Source of the DNA: Brachyspira sp. SAP_772
GTDB lineage: Bacteria; Spirochaetota; Brachyspiria; Brachyspirales; Brachyspiraceae
Direction of reading: 5' to 3'
NCBI RefSeq assembly: GCF_009755885.1
Contig: NZ_VYIX01000001.1
Span: forward strand, 663,219-727,218
DNA length: 64,000 bases
Under the pieces are notes generated by a model, which saw only the letters and a list, made by a program, of their open reading frames with translations, was not told the DNA's origin and made no database searches. The translations under genes were made by a program, and so were the position numbers. This document shows positions 43,168 to 55,074 of the stretch, in pieces. Each line of letters begins with the position of its first letter. Position 1 is the first letter of the stretch.

Positions 43168-43845
43168 ATGAAAAAAACTATAATTTTCTTATTTTTGTTT
43201 TCAGTGAGTAATTTGTTTGCAGCCCCGGGTTTTTTTAGTTTAGGATATGTTATAACCCTAGCTGGAAGTTTACCTGAATATAAAATAGAAAATAATGGAG
43301 GAAGTTTAAATAAAAATGACTATCAAAGTCAATCATATTTTGAAGGCGGTATAATATTACAAACAGCCTATAATTTTATACTTAGTTCAAGAGTACCATC
43401 TGCTATAACACTTGGAATTGATTTTGGATATCATAGAGATGCTTTTAGTTTTATAGATTATAATATCAAGAGAAAATATGCTAATTTATTTGATAGCATA
43501 CTTGTAGGAGGATATTTAGAATCTACTATATATGGTTTTATGCTTGGAGTTGGTGGAGGAGTAAAAATAGCTTTAGGTGGAAACTATAGATATGATAATA
43601 TAATAGAGCTTCTTAATTATAGTAGGCTAAAAGATAGATTTGATGATTTATATATACCGTATATAAAATTTGTAGTTGGTTATAAATTCTATAAATATTA
43701 TTCAAGCAGCAGTTTGAGTTTTTATTTTAACTATGATTTTCCTAATGTTAAAGTAAAAGGAGTCTCTCCAGATGTTCAAAAATTAGCAGCAATAGATTTA
43801 GGTGTTCAAATAGCAGCACATTTTAATTTTATAGAAGAGTATTAA
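43168..43845 (+). CDS. Secreted protein, probable outer-membrane beta-barrel
   Basis: A 225-residue protein with a signal peptide (MKKTIIFLFLFSVSNLFA, cleavage near 18). The mature part shows repeated amphipathic strands with aromatic ends (SYFEGGIILQTAYNFIL, AITLGIDFGYH, YGFMLGVGGGVKIALGG, SLSFYFNYDF), consistent with a small outer-membrane barrel. The family is not recognised. It has an AGGAG site and lies 28 bp before tenA in the same direction, though a functional link is not obvious. Confidence 0.6.
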   Translation: MKKTIIFLFLFSVSNLFAAPGFFSLGYVITLAGSLPEYKIENNGGSLNKNDYQSQSYFEGGIILQTAYNFILSSRVPSAITLGIDFGYHRDAFSFIDYNIKRKYANLFDSILVGGYLESTIYGFMLGVGGGVKIALGGNYRYDNIIELLNYSRLKDRFDDLYIPYIKFVVGYKFYKYYSSSSLSFYFNYDFPNVKVKGVSPDVQKLAAIDLGVQIAAHFNFIEEY

Positions 43846-43873
43846 TTAATAAAACTAATTAAAGGAATTAACA

Positions 43874-44533
43874 ATGGATTTTTCTAAAAAAGTATGGAAC
43901 AAAAATATAAAAAACTATCAAAAAATAAAAGATATGCCATTTAACAAAGAATTAATGTTAGGCACTTTAGATAAAAATAAATTTGCCTACTATATAGAAC
44001 AAGATGCTTACTACTTAAAATATTATTCAAAAGTTTTAGCAATAATATCTTCAAAAATAGATAGTGCAGATACTGCAATTACATTTTTAAAATCTTCTAT
44101 TAATTCATATATAGTTGAAGAAGAAGTAGTGCATAAATATTTTAGAGAGTTATTTAATTTTAAAAATACAAATAATATAACAACTGCCTATTTAGGCTAT
44201 ACTAGTTTTTTAATAAATACAGCACATACTGAATCTGTAGAAGTTGCAGCAGCAGCCATACTTCCTTGTTTTTGGATATACAATGAAATAGGCAAATACA
44301 TAAAAGAAAATGCTGTTACAAAAAATAACCCATATAAAAAATGGATAGATACTTATGCAGATGAAGAGTTTTCTAAGGCAACTGACAATATGATTTGCAT
44401 TATTGACAATATGTACTCAAAAGCTTCCAAAACAAATAAAGAAAAAATGATTAAATCTTTTGATACCGCTTTTATTTGGGAATATAGATTTTGGAATGAT
44501 GCTTACAATTTAGAAGTATTTAATAAAATATAA
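43874..44533 (+). CDS. tenA: TenA-family thiaminase II/aminopyrimidine aminohydrolase
   Basis: A 219-residue all-helical protein of TenA size. The active-site residues line up with Bacillus TenA: D44 (IEQDAYYL), the nucleophile Cys at 132 (ILPCFWIYNEIG) and the Glu at 203 (WEYRFWNDAY). It hydrolyses the amino group of aminomethyl-pyrimidine salvaged from degraded thiamine. No thiamine riboswitch or other thi gene is beside it. Its stop is directly next to the stop of the convergent methyltransferase gene. Confidence 0.88.
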   Translation: MDFSKKVWNKNIKNYQKIKDMPFNKELMLGTLDKNKFAYYIEQDAYYLKYYSKVLAIISSKIDSADTAITFLKSSINSYIVEEEVVHKYFRELFNFKNTNNITTAYLGYTSFLINTAHTESVEVAAAAILPCFWIYNEIGKYIKENAVTKNNPYKKWIDTYADEEFSKATDNMICIIDNMYSKASKTNKEKMIKSFDTAFIWEYRFWNDAYNLEVFNKI

Positions 44534-45754
44534 TTATTTTTTAATTTTTATTGGAAGCAATCTTTCTAATTCTGTTTTAGATACTTGAGTGTTGCCTGTT
44601 ATTAAACTTAGCACTTTTATATTTGTTTCATCATTTAATGCATTATAAATATATTCTAGACTATAATTTTTCTTATAATTGCTTAATGGATATATTATAT
44701 TAACATGATTTTCACATACAAACTCTCTCTCTTTGACTATTGCTGACTTTATATTAATATTTTCATGAGAGCCTGTTATTCTATTAACTGCTATCACCTC
44801 TTCTCTTATTATTAAATCTTCTGAAATATTTTTTATATACTGAAGTTTTCTTTTATTTGGTATAACAATTTTTCCCTTTACTATATTAGATGAATATATT
44901 AAAGGGATTGCATTATTTTTATTTTCTGTAAGATTTTCTTTAAATTTATTCCAAGCGACACTTCCTGTTTTTACAGCATATCCTATTTCTTTCAAGCTAA
45001 TAGTATCTTTATATGCTCTATTTAAAAATACTTTATCTTCTGTAAATATTGTAATATCATTTTTTGAGAATATGTATTTTTTATTTTTTTTAGCATTAGT
45101 TTTTTTTAGTATTAAAAGCATTACTTTTTGATTTGCCATATAAAAGTTATCAGAGCCTTCTACTATATGCATATACTCAATACTGCTATTATTTATTATA
45201 TATTCTCTCAATTTAGAAAAGAATGCTCCGTTATTCATTGAAGGAGGCACTACATAGGCTAAATATCCTCCCTCGTTAAGAAGCTCTAAACCTATTTTTA
45301 TGAATAAAGAAAATATATTAACCCTTCCGCTTATAATATCTTTAAATCTTAATTTTTGCTCTTTATCTAATTTAAACTCAAAATATGGCGGATTTCCTAT
45401 TATGTAATCATATTTAATAGATTTCTCAGTGTCAATTTTTAAAGTATCCAAGCATTTAATATCTGCATTATTTATTAGTTTTTTTGATATAGATACCAAA
45501 CTCTCATCAATATCAAATCCATAAATCTCAGCATTATTAAAATACTCATTACAAGATAAAAGAAACTCTCCGCTTCCGCATGCTGGGTCTAATATTTTTA
45601 CATTATCTTTTTTTTCTGCAATATTTACTAATTCTTTTAAAAGTAAATCTCTTATACTTTTTGGAGTAAAGTACTGGCCGAGTTTTTTTCTTTTTTCTAT
45701 ATTCGTATTTTTTAAATAATCTATACTTTCTTTTGTGTACTCTTTTATCATCAT
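44534..45754 (-). CDS. Type II restriction-modification N6-adenine methyltransferase
   Basis: A 406-residue TaqI-like (gamma-order) DNA methyltransferase. KKLGQYFTP is near residue 23, the SAM motif I reads DPACGSG (56-62) and the catalytic motif IV is NPPY (121-124). The C-terminal 180 residues would be the target-recognition domain. It methylates adenine at the recognition site to protect the chromosome. The upstream nuclease-like gene is 7 bp away, giving an R-then-M order. The recognition sequence cannot be read. Confidence 0.88.
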   Translation of the reverse strand: MMIKEYTKESIDYLKNTNIEKRKKLGQYFTPKSIRDLLLKELVNIAEKKDNVKILDPACGSGEFLLSCNEYFNNAEIYGFDIDESLVSISKKLINNADIKCLDTLKIDTEKSIKYDYIIGNPPYFEFKLDKEQKLRFKDIISGRVNIFSLFIKIGLELLNEGGYLAYVVPPSMNNGAFFSKLREYIINNSSIEYMHIVEGSDNFYMANQKVMLLILKKTNAKKNKKYIFSKNDITIFTEDKVFLNRAYKDTISLKEIGYAVKTGSVAWNKFKENLTENKNNAIPLIYSSNIVKGKIVIPNKRKLQYIKNISEDLIIREEVIAVNRITGSHENINIKSAIVKEREFVCENHVNIIYPLSNYKKNYSLEYIYNALNDETNIKVLSLITGNTQVSKTELERLLPIKIKK

Positions 45755-45761
45755 CTCTCTC

Positions 45762-46466
45762 TTACAAACTATTACAAAACTCTATAACATTATCTTCGCA
45801 TTTTTCTCTATCTTCATGTAAAAAATAATCTATCTTAGCATTGTCATTTATTGTTTTATTTTGTTCATAAGCACGCCTCACATAAACATTAAAGCCTCTA
45901 TCAAACTTATATGCAAATAAATTATTTTTATTATTCTTTTTAATTTTCTTTTTAAAACTATCTTCAAGTTTTTTTATCTCTTCAAAAAAATCTATTAGCT
46001 CATCTCTCTCATTCATAGGAAGCACATCATTACCCATAAAAAAAGTAACATCTCCTCTCCCATAGGAGCCAAATATATAAATAGAATTCGCTTTAGGAAG
46101 ATTGCTGTTCCACATTGGCTTTGAAGATACATTGCTGCTATATTTTATCTCTATAGATATAATTTTTTTGCTTGTAAATACAAGAAAATCAGGGAAATTC
46201 TGACTTCCATAAGGCTGCGATACAAAACAATTTTCAAAACTCTTATCTTCTGAAGCATAAATATTATCAATAATCTTATCAGACTTTTTATCTAAAATAT
46301 CAGTTTTCAAAAGAGAAAGTACTTTTTTTATTTCTATATCATTTCTTCTATTGAAACCAACCTTTTTTAAAGCAGTCTCAAATCTATCTTCAAACTCAAT
46401 TCCCTTTTTACTCTTGAGCCACTCTTTTTTATTGTTTCTTATATCTATAAATATATCTCTAAGCAT
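45762..46466 (-). CDS. Probable type II restriction endonuclease (PD-(D/E)XK)
   Basis: A 234-residue protein with a PD-(D/E)XK core: P92-D93 in FPDFLVF, then E106-I-K108 in IISIEIKYSS. A tight pairing with an adenine methyltransferase makes it the cognate endonuclease. The family is otherwise not recognised. No obvious ribosome site precedes the ATG at 46466, which may keep its translation low compared with the methyltransferase. Confidence 0.75.
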   Translation of the reverse strand: MLRDIFIDIRNNKKEWLKSKKGIEFEDRFETALKKVGFNRRNDIEIKKVLSLLKTDILDKKSDKIIDNIYASEDKSFENCFVSQPYGSQNFPDFLVFTSKKIISIEIKYSSNVSSKPMWNSNLPKANSIYIFGSYGRGDVTFFMGNDVLPMNERDELIDFFEEIKKLEDSFKKKIKKNNKNNLFAYKFDRGFNVYVRRAYEQNKTINDNAKIDYFLHEDREKCEDNVIEFCNSL

Positions 46467-46509
46467 TGTAATAATATATTTGAAAAAATAATATTGTCAA
46501 TATTAATAA

Positions 46510-47115
46510 TTATTCTAATTTACAAATATTACTAAACCCAGCAACAGGAACTCCGAGTCCTCTTATAAGCCTAGCCCAATAATTAACCTGTGCAGCTGTT
46601 GCAACTAATATCAATATAGCCCTTTCAGAATATTCTCTTTTTACATCATTTATTAATTCTTCTGATATTATAACTGGAGTTTTTGTTATGGCAGATATAT
46701 ATTTTAATGCTATTTTCTCTTTTTTTGATAAAGAAAGACAATTGTCTATATCTTTATTTTGTAATGCTTTAATCTCTTCATCTGTCACATTTTCTTTATC
46801 ATACTCAAAACTGTTCATATCTATACAAAAAGGACAAGATACATCTATAGATATTTGTATTCTTATAAGCTTTAATAGTCTTTTAGGCACTTCTTTATCA
46901 TCATGCGTTATTAAAGATTCTAATATACCAGAACTAATAGCTGTTTTTGGATTCCAAGCTAAAACCTTTGCAAGAAGTAAATCTTTTTTTAACTTTTTGC
47001 TTGCTATCCATATTGGAAATCTTAAAAAAAAAGGTATTCTTTTAGGAGGGTTAATATATGCTTTATCTTGAGATTCAAAATAATTATTTTTGTCTTTAAT
47101 ATTAAATTTAAACAT
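46510..47115 (-). CDS. AhpD-like carboxymuconolactone decarboxylase-family protein
   Basis: A 201-residue helical protein with the CMD signature: SCPFCIDMNSFE, the redox CxxC being C94 and C97, followed by KEKIALKYISAI and an ILILVATAAQVNYWARLIRGLGVP tail. Relatives act as alkylhydroperoxidase or disulfide-based antioxidants. It has an AAGGAA site and lies 20 bp after the AddA-type gene. Confidence 0.82.
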   Translation of the reverse strand: MFKFNIKDKNNYFESQDKAYINPPKRIPFFLRFPIWIASKKLKKDLLLAKVLAWNPKTAISSGILESLITHDDKEVPKRLLKLIRIQISIDVSCPFCIDMNSFEYDKENVTDEEIKALQNKDIDNCLSLSKKEKIALKYISAITKTPVIISEELINDVKREYSERAILILVATAAQVNYWARLIRGLGVPVAGFSNICKLE

Positions 47116-47135
47116 TATTCATTCCTTAATAAAAA

Positions 47136-50100
47136 TTATCCTAAAAATATTAAATCTATATATACTTCACTATTAATATTAAATGCTTTTTTTACAATAT
47201 TTCTATACATTTCAAGCTGTTTTGTATATTTCTCTTCTTTTTCTTTAGAATATTTTGTAGCTTTATAATCCAAAACAAAATATTCTTCGTTTGTGTTTTT
47301 TGTAATTAAATCTATTTTAGCATTAATAACTTCAGTTCTATTTTTAATTAATTTTCTCTCTTGAAACTTATGCTCCCTTGAAACTATTAATTCTTCTTCA
47401 TTTATAATATTTGTTATATGTTTATTGTTTATGAAGTTTGTAAAATATTTATCTAACTTGTTTTTTAAATCTTTTTCATCATAATGTTTATTTTGTTTTA
47501 TAGTATCATTTTTTATTTTTTCTATATAATTTTCTTTATTTGTTTTATATTTATTAAAATCAAAATGTTCAAGCAAGTCATGCATTAAAATACCCATATC
47601 TATTGCTTCTATTGTTTCATGATTCTCTATGTCAAAACTTTTATTATCATCTAATGATATAGAAATATTTTTATTTAATAATCTGCTAATAACACTTTTA
47701 TCAAAATCAGCATCAGATGATTCTGAAGGATTGACATACTTTATTTTTTGTATTTTCTCTTCTATAATATTATTTATATTTATAGAATCTATTTTTTTAT
47801 TTATTTTTTCTAAATTATTAATATATAATTCATTTAAATCATAATTAGCATTTTTTAATATACCATAAGAATAATAGTCCATAAACTCATTAGTATTATC
47901 ATCTATATGAACTAAATCATCTGTTGTATTATTTACACAATCTTCTATATTAAAATTATGATAAGAATCTATATAATTTCTATATGATTTAGGGTCTTCT
48001 AAGTTTTTATATCTACTCTCACCAGATACTATTAATCTTTCTTTTGCTCTTGTTAAAGCAACATATAATAGCCTTTTCTTTTCAGATTTATCTGCTAAAG
48101 AATTGTAATTATTATCTTTAGAAAAGAATTTTAATTTTTCTTCTATTTCTCCATGTATAGGAATCTCTATATATGGATAGTTTTCAACAAAATCAAACAT
48201 ATTGTTTTGAAGAGTTCTATAATGTCCAGCTCCCGCTAAAAAGACATTATTAAACTCTAACCCCTTAGATTTATGTATAGTCATTATTCTAATAGCATCA
48301 ACTGATAATTTTGGTATTGTGGCATATGATATATCTTTAGCATTCATATCCAAACTAATGACAAAATCATAAATATTAACCCCCGCCCTATTTTCAAAAT
48401 CATAAGCTAGTTTTTTTAATTTTTCTATATTTGCATAAGAAATCTCTGCATCTTCTTTAAGCATCAAATAATTATAATAATTTGTTTCAGTGCATATTGT
48501 CTCTATTGCATCATAAGAAGACATCGTGCTGATTTTTAATTCTATATTATTTAATAACTCTTTTGCCTTTTTTAGTTCATCATAATATTTTTTCTTCTTA
48601 GCTATTTCTATAGTCTTTTCTTTGCAATCATTTAGTGAAAAATAATCATATAAATTATAATTTTCATCTTCGTTCAATTTTAATTCTATTGAAAAATCAT
48701 ATAAATTGGCAATCTTTATATCAAATAATTCAGACATTAATAAATTTTGCAATAGGGAATAATCTTTTAAAACTAAATATCTAAGGCATATTATTAAATT
48801 AGATATTTCAACTCTCTCATAAAAACCATTTCCGCCATCAACATAATAAGGTATTTTCTCTTCTGCAAATACTGATAAATAAATATTTAATCTGCTAAAT
48901 GTTTGTAGAAGCATTGCTGTATTTTTATAATCATTTTTTAAATTTGTTTTTATAAACTTAGCTATAGCATATGCTTCTAATATGGTTTTAGAATCACTAT
49001 TTAACTTTATATCATCATCAATATTGTTATTAAAAACTAATAAAGAAACTAATTTATTTTTTGCATTATCATTTTGTCCTGAAATTAAATTATCATCTTT
49101 TTTATATTTTATATTATCATCTTTAAATATTGTATTTTCAAAAATATCATTAAAGAAGTTTATGAGCATTCCTTTGCTTCTGTAATTATCCTGCAAATAT
49201 CTTACATAATCTTTAAAAATATCTTGAGCATTTGTAAATACATTTAAATCAGCATTTCTAAATCTATATATGGATTGTTTTCTATCTCCAACTATTAGTA
49301 TTTTTTTATCTTTTATGGTAGTTTCTTTTTTAATTTCTCTATTTCCAAATACTATTAAATTAATAAAAGAAAATTGAAGTTTGCTAGTATCTTGAGCTTC
49401 ATCTAATATTACTGTATTAATATTGTCTCTTATTTCTTTGCTTATTGTTTCATTTTCTAATGCTTCTATCGCCTTTGATATCATATCTTCATGAGAATAT
49501 ACACCCATTTGTCTTTTAATGTTTTCTAATCTGTTATAGGCTTCTTTTATAAAATTAATGAGGGATATATAGATATTTTTATTTTTTTGTATTTTTATAT
49601 ACTTTTCAAAATTTGGTATAAGAATATCTTTTAATTCATCAAAAGCAGTTTTAAAATCTGTGTGCTTTGTCTTTCCAAGTTTTCTATTATTTTTTACTAT
49701 ACTTAATGATTTTAATATATTATCATATAAATCATCATTTTCTATATTTTTAATTTCTTTTGATTTTTTTATAATATCTATAGAATCATTAATAGAATCT
49801 AATATGTTTTTTATAGTAACACCTTCATTTTTTTCAGGTTTATTATCTATTAAATAATTTATATTTTCAAACATTGTATTATAAGCATTATTATAAAGTT
49901 CTATCTCTAAAATATTATTAGCTTCTTCTTCAAATGCTTCTATAGTTTCTAATCTTGGTTTTATTTTTATTAGAAAATTAAATATATCGTTTATGAATTT
50001 ATCTTTTGATTCATCTGTAAATATTCTATAATTTTTTCTAATCTCTTCTGAAAACTCACTATCATTTAATAATTCTAAAAATTCATTATAAATTACTTCA

Positions 50101-50516
50101 TAAAAATCATTATTCTCTTCAAGTATTGTTATTTTAGGCGGCATATTAAGATAAATAGAATATTCTTTAACAATAGAATTAGCAAATGAATGTATAGTAG
50201 ATATTTTTGCATTAGTTAATATTTCTTTATAAATATCCTTCCAATACTCAATATCTTTACCTTCATTAATTTTTTCTCTAATTTTTCTTCTTATTCTAAT
50301 TAGCATTTCATTAGCAGCTGCTTTAGTAAATGTAATAACAACTATATTAGAACCTTTTTGTTTTTTATTTTCTAATAGTTTTAAATATGCTTCTGTGATA
50401 GTTGTTGTTTTACCAGTACCTGCAGATGCACTAACAAAACAGATTCCTTTATTTAAAAATAAATCTATTATTTCTTGTTGTTTATCATTAAGCTTCATAG
50501 TAAAATATAATAACAT
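47136..50516 (-). CDS. UvrD/AddA-type helicase-nuclease
   Basis: About 1126 residues; the second Met (50498, MKLNDKQQ) may be the true start, and neither has a clear ribosome site. SF1 helicase motifs: the Q-motif at DKQQEI, Walker A SASAGTGKTTT (29-39), VITFTKAAANEM (Ia), STIHSFA, ILDEAQDTSKLQ (II), VGDRKQSIYRFR (III), TIHKSKGLEFNNVFL (V) and YVALTRAKERL (VI). The C-terminus carries a RecB-type nuclease core, INAKIDLI then VLDYKATKYS, about 60 residues from the end. This is the AddA layout; the AddB partner is not in the window. Role: double-strand-break end resection. Confidence 0.88.
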   Translation of the reverse strand: MLLYFTMKLNDKQQEIIDLFLNKGICFVSASAGTGKTTTITEAYLKLLENKKQKGSNIVVITFTKAAANEMLIRIRRKIREKINEGKDIEYWKDIYKEILTNAKISTIHSFANSIVKEYSIYLNMPPKITILEENNDFYEVIYNEFLELLNDSEFSEEIRKNYRIFTDESKDKFINDIFNFLIKIKPRLETIEAFEEEANNILEIELYNNAYNTMFENINYLIDNKPEKNEGVTIKNILDSINDSIDIIKKSKEIKNIENDDLYDNILKSLSIVKNNRKLGKTKHTDFKTAFDELKDILIPNFEKYIKIQKNKNIYISLINFIKEAYNRLENIKRQMGVYSHEDMISKAIEALENETISKEIRDNINTVILDEAQDTSKLQFSFINLIVFGNREIKKETTIKDKKILIVGDRKQSIYRFRNADLNVFTNAQDIFKDYVRYLQDNYRSKGMLINFFNDIFENTIFKDDNIKYKKDDNLISGQNDNAKNKLVSLLVFNNNIDDDIKLNSDSKTILEAYAIAKFIKTNLKNDYKNTAMLLQTFSRLNIYLSVFAEEKIPYYVDGGNGFYERVEISNLIICLRYLVLKDYSLLQNLLMSELFDIKIANLYDFSIELKLNEDENYNLYDYFSLNDCKEKTIEIAKKKKYYDELKKAKELLNNIELKISTMSSYDAIETICTETNYYNYLMLKEDAEISYANIEKLKKLAYDFENRAGVNIYDFVISLDMNAKDISYATIPKLSVDAIRIMTIHKSKGLEFNNVFLAGAGHYRTLQNNMFDFVENYPYIEIPIHGEIEEKLKFFSKDNNYNSLADKSEKKRLLYVALTRAKERLIVSGESRYKNLEDPKSYRNYIDSYHNFNIEDCVNNTTDDLVHIDDNTNEFMDYYSYGILKNANYDLNELYINNLEKINKKIDSININNIIEEKIQKIKYVNPSESSDADFDKSVISRLLNKNISISLDDNKSFDIENHETIEAIDMGILMHDLLEHFDFNKYKTNKENYIEKIKNDTIKQNKHYDEKDLKNKLDKYFTNFINNKHITNIINEEELIVSREHKFQERKLIKNRTEVINAKIDLITKNTNEEYFVLDYKATKYSKEKEEKYTKQLEMYRNIVKKAFNINSEVYIDLIFLG

Positions 50517-50566
50517 AAATATAAATAATTAAAATATTTAATTAAAATTTTAGTAAAAATAAAAAA

Positions 50567-50593
50567 TAAAAATAATTGTATAATATCCGATAA
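50567..50593 (+). promoter_or_regulatory. Possible sigma-28 promoter before acylphosphatase gene
   Basis: TAAA (50567-50570), 15-bp spacer, TCCGATAA (50586-50593) fits the FliA/sigma-28 consensus TAAA-N15-GCCGATAA at seven of eight -10 positions. A TATAAT (50579-50584) overlaps it. Either would start transcription within about 10 nt of the ATG, so the mRNA would be nearly leaderless. Confidence 0.45.
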
Positions 50594-50600
50594 AATATTT

Positions 50601-50879
50601 ATGTTTAGAGTTAATATTTTATTAAAAGGCAGAGTTCAAGGCGTAGGTTTCAGATACTATGCCAAAAAAACAGCGGATGCTATGAATATAGTAGGAAAAG
50701 TCTGGAATAATTATGATGGTTCAGTTGAAATAGAAGCATATATAAAAACAAAAAATGATATAGAAGAGTTTGTTTCAAAAATGAAAAAAGGATCTCCTAT
50801 GTCTAGTGTTAAGGAATCTAATGTTGTTGTATTAGCTTGCGATCCTCCTGTAGAAGAAAGTTTTGAAGTAGATAATTAA
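50601..50879 (+). CDS. acyP: Acylphosphatase
   Basis: A 92-residue protein of standard size. KGRVQGVGFRYYAKKTA (9-25) carries the phosphate-binding loop with the catalytic Arg, and GKVWNNYDGSVEIEAY (36-51) the catalytic Asn. It hydrolyses carboxyl-phosphate bonds such as those in acetyl phosphate. No ribosome site precedes the ATG, consistent with a nearly leaderless message. It lies 24 bp before the LysM gene. Confidence 0.93.
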   Translation: MFRVNILLKGRVQGVGFRYYAKKTADAMNIVGKVWNNYDGSVEIEAYIKTKNDIEEFVSKMKKGSPMSSVKESNVVVLACDPPVEESFEVDN

Positions 50880-50903
50880 ATTATATGAATATTAGGCGGT
50901 GTT

Positions 50904-53024
<2,121 letters not shown>

Positions 53025-53104
53025 TAATGATTAAGTTATATAAATAAGAACTATACATTTAGTTTAATTAATGTTGTAACAAATAAAGATATAAGAAATA
53101 TATA

Positions 53105-53872
53105 TTATAAACTATTCAAATTTACTTTTTCATTCATATAGTTTAATTTTTTTATAATCTTTATATTTGAATTAATAAAAATTCTTTCTATATTTTCATC
53201 ATCTAAACTAGGCACAAATATATGTATTTTGCTTATTATGTTTGGAAGTTCATTTTCATTTTCTTTGCATTTATTTTCTTTCCAGCCTACAATTTTAAAC
53301 CTCATAATTTTTATGCCAAATTTATCTATTTCACTTTCAATATCAATTTTATTATTATATTCTATCAAATATATAATAGAATGATTTTTATGAGCCAAAA
53401 AATAAGGTACTCTATAAATTGATGTACTTAAAAATATACAAAAACAACCAATAGCAGAAAGTATCCATTCTCCAGAACCTATAACTATACCCAAACAAGC
53501 AGTAACCCAAACAATAGCAGCAGTAGTTATTCCATGCAATTTACCTCTGTTTTGTATAATCATACCAGCACCTAAGAAACCAATGCCAGAAACAATTTGT
53601 GCTGTAATTCTGCTGTAATCAGGCATAGTATATAATAACTTGCTTCCTATCTCCATTAATTGACTATTTTGAATTAGTATAGTTTTTGCAAATACTTCTT
53701 CATAGCAAGATAATATAGCAGCCCCCATACATACAATGCTTGTAGTTCTGCTTCCTATAGGCTTTTTATGTTGAGCCCTTTCCCACCCTATCAAAGCACC
53801 AACCACATAAGCTGCTAATATTCTTGTTGTTATCTCTAATATATTATAATTCTCAGCTATAGTCTTTATCAT
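53105..53872 (-). CDS. MgtC/SapB-family membrane protein
   Basis: A 255-residue protein with about five membrane helices in the first 155 residues. ILAAYVVGALIGWERAQHKKPIGSRTTSIVCMGAA and IVSGIGFLGAGMIIQNRGKLHGITTAAIVW are the MgtC/SapB signatures. The C-terminal 90 residues are soluble and ACT-like. MgtC proteins help survival in low magnesium or acid stress. It is a single reverse gene. Confidence 0.9.
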   Translation of the reverse strand: MIKTIAENYNILEITTRILAAYVVGALIGWERAQHKKPIGSRTTSIVCMGAAILSCYEEVFAKTILIQNSQLMEIGSKLLYTMPDYSRITAQIVSGIGFLGAGMIIQNRGKLHGITTAAIVWVTACLGIVIGSGEWILSAIGCFCIFLSTSIYRVPYFLAHKNHSIIYLIEYNNKIDIESEIDKFGIKIMRFKIVGWKENKCKENENELPNIISKIHIFVPSLDDENIERIFINSNIKIIKKLNYMNEKVNLNSL

Positions 53873-53901
53873 TAAGTATTTCCTATTTTCAAAATTGCTT
53901 A

Positions 53902-54945
53902 CTATTTCTTTTCAATGTAAGAGTCAAATAATTCTATTACATCTTTTCTATTTTTTCTTGCAGCTAGTCTGTATGCTGTATTGTCATAATTATTTCTATC
54001 TGTAGGATTTGCTCCTGCTTTTAATAGCTCTTCTATAATGTTAATATCTGTGCCGAATGTTTTGTAAATTGTTTTATTATACTCTTCTACCTTTTTATCA
54101 TATTGATACATTACAGAACGTATTAAAACACTGTTTCCATTTCTGTCTCTCGCTTGAACATCTGCCCCTAATTCTATTAATTTTTTGATACTGTCTAAAT
54201 TAGCATCTTCTCTCTCTATTGAATACATTAAAACGCTCTTTCCGCTATTAGTTTCATAAGAGTTTACATCAGCTCCTAGTTCTATTAAATCAAATACCAT
54301 ATTAGTATTATTGTTTTTTGCATTATAAATTAAAGCATCATTTAAATTAGTTGCTCCCGCTTCTATTAACCTTTTTGTAATATCTAAATCTTTTGATGCT
54401 GATAAAGGAGATTTTCTTATAGCGCCTTCATAATTCCTATATACAACTAATAGAGTTTCAGCATTAACATTAGCTCCCATATCTATTAAATAATTTATAG
54501 TGTTAATATCTCCGCCCTCGCAAGCACTAACCAAAGCACTATTAATGTCTTTTGCCCCAATATTAATAAGCTCTTGAACAATATCCAATTTACCCCCAAA
54601 AGCAGCATAACTAATAGCAATATTATAATTACTAGCACCAGCATTATTTAACTCTTTAGCTATATCCCAATAACCCTCCATGCATGAAATATAAAAAGCC
54701 ATATCAATATCTTTCGCACCAAAATTGATAAGCTCTCTTACAATATCAATATTGCCATTTTTAGCAGCATACATCAAAGGCGTCATATTATATTTAGAGT
54801 CAAATATATCTAAATTATACCCGTCCCTTATTATATTTTTTACTTCTTCTATATTGTTATCATTTATACTTTGCATTAAATCATTACTGCTCTGTGAAAA
54901 TAGAATTGAAACATTAATTAAAATCAATACAATTAGTTTTTTCAT
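53902..54945 (-). CDS. Secreted ankyrin-repeat protein
   Basis: 347 residues from the ATG at 54945, which gives a typical signal peptide (MKKLIVLILINVSILFSQ); an ATG five codons upstream is possible. About nine ankyrin repeats follow, such as NMTPLMYAAKNGNIDIVRELI, and the last ones read GNSVLIRSV and DNTAYRLAARKNRKDVIELF. An exported protein-binding role is likely. A TTTCCGATA element lies 32 bp upstream of the ATG. Confidence 0.88.
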   Translation of the reverse strand: MKKLIVLILINVSILFSQSSNDLMQSINDNNIEEVKNIIRDGYNLDIFDSKYNMTPLMYAAKNGNIDIVRELINFGAKDIDMAFYISCMEGYWDIAKELNNAGASNYNIAISYAAFGGKLDIVQELINIGAKDINSALVSACEGGDINTINYLIDMGANVNAETLLVVYRNYEGAIRKSPLSASKDLDITKRLIEAGATNLNDALIYNAKNNNTNMVFDLIELGADVNSYETNSGKSVLMYSIEREDANLDSIKKLIELGADVQARDRNGNSVLIRSVMYQYDKKVEEYNKTIYKTFGTDINIIEELLKAGANPTDRNNYDNTAYRLAARKNRKDVIELFDSYIEKK

Positions 54946-55074
54946 AATACACTTATCCATTATATACTGTTATAATTATCGGAAAATAAACATAATATTA
55001 AAAAATATTTTTATTTGTAATAAGTACTTACAGAAATATCTTGTAATATGTATTATATATTTTATAATAAAAAA

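Noticed and set aside
43846-43873. Thiamine riboswitch before tenA
   Set aside because: The gap is only 28 bp and the region upstream of the preceding gene shows none of the conserved riboswitch elements.
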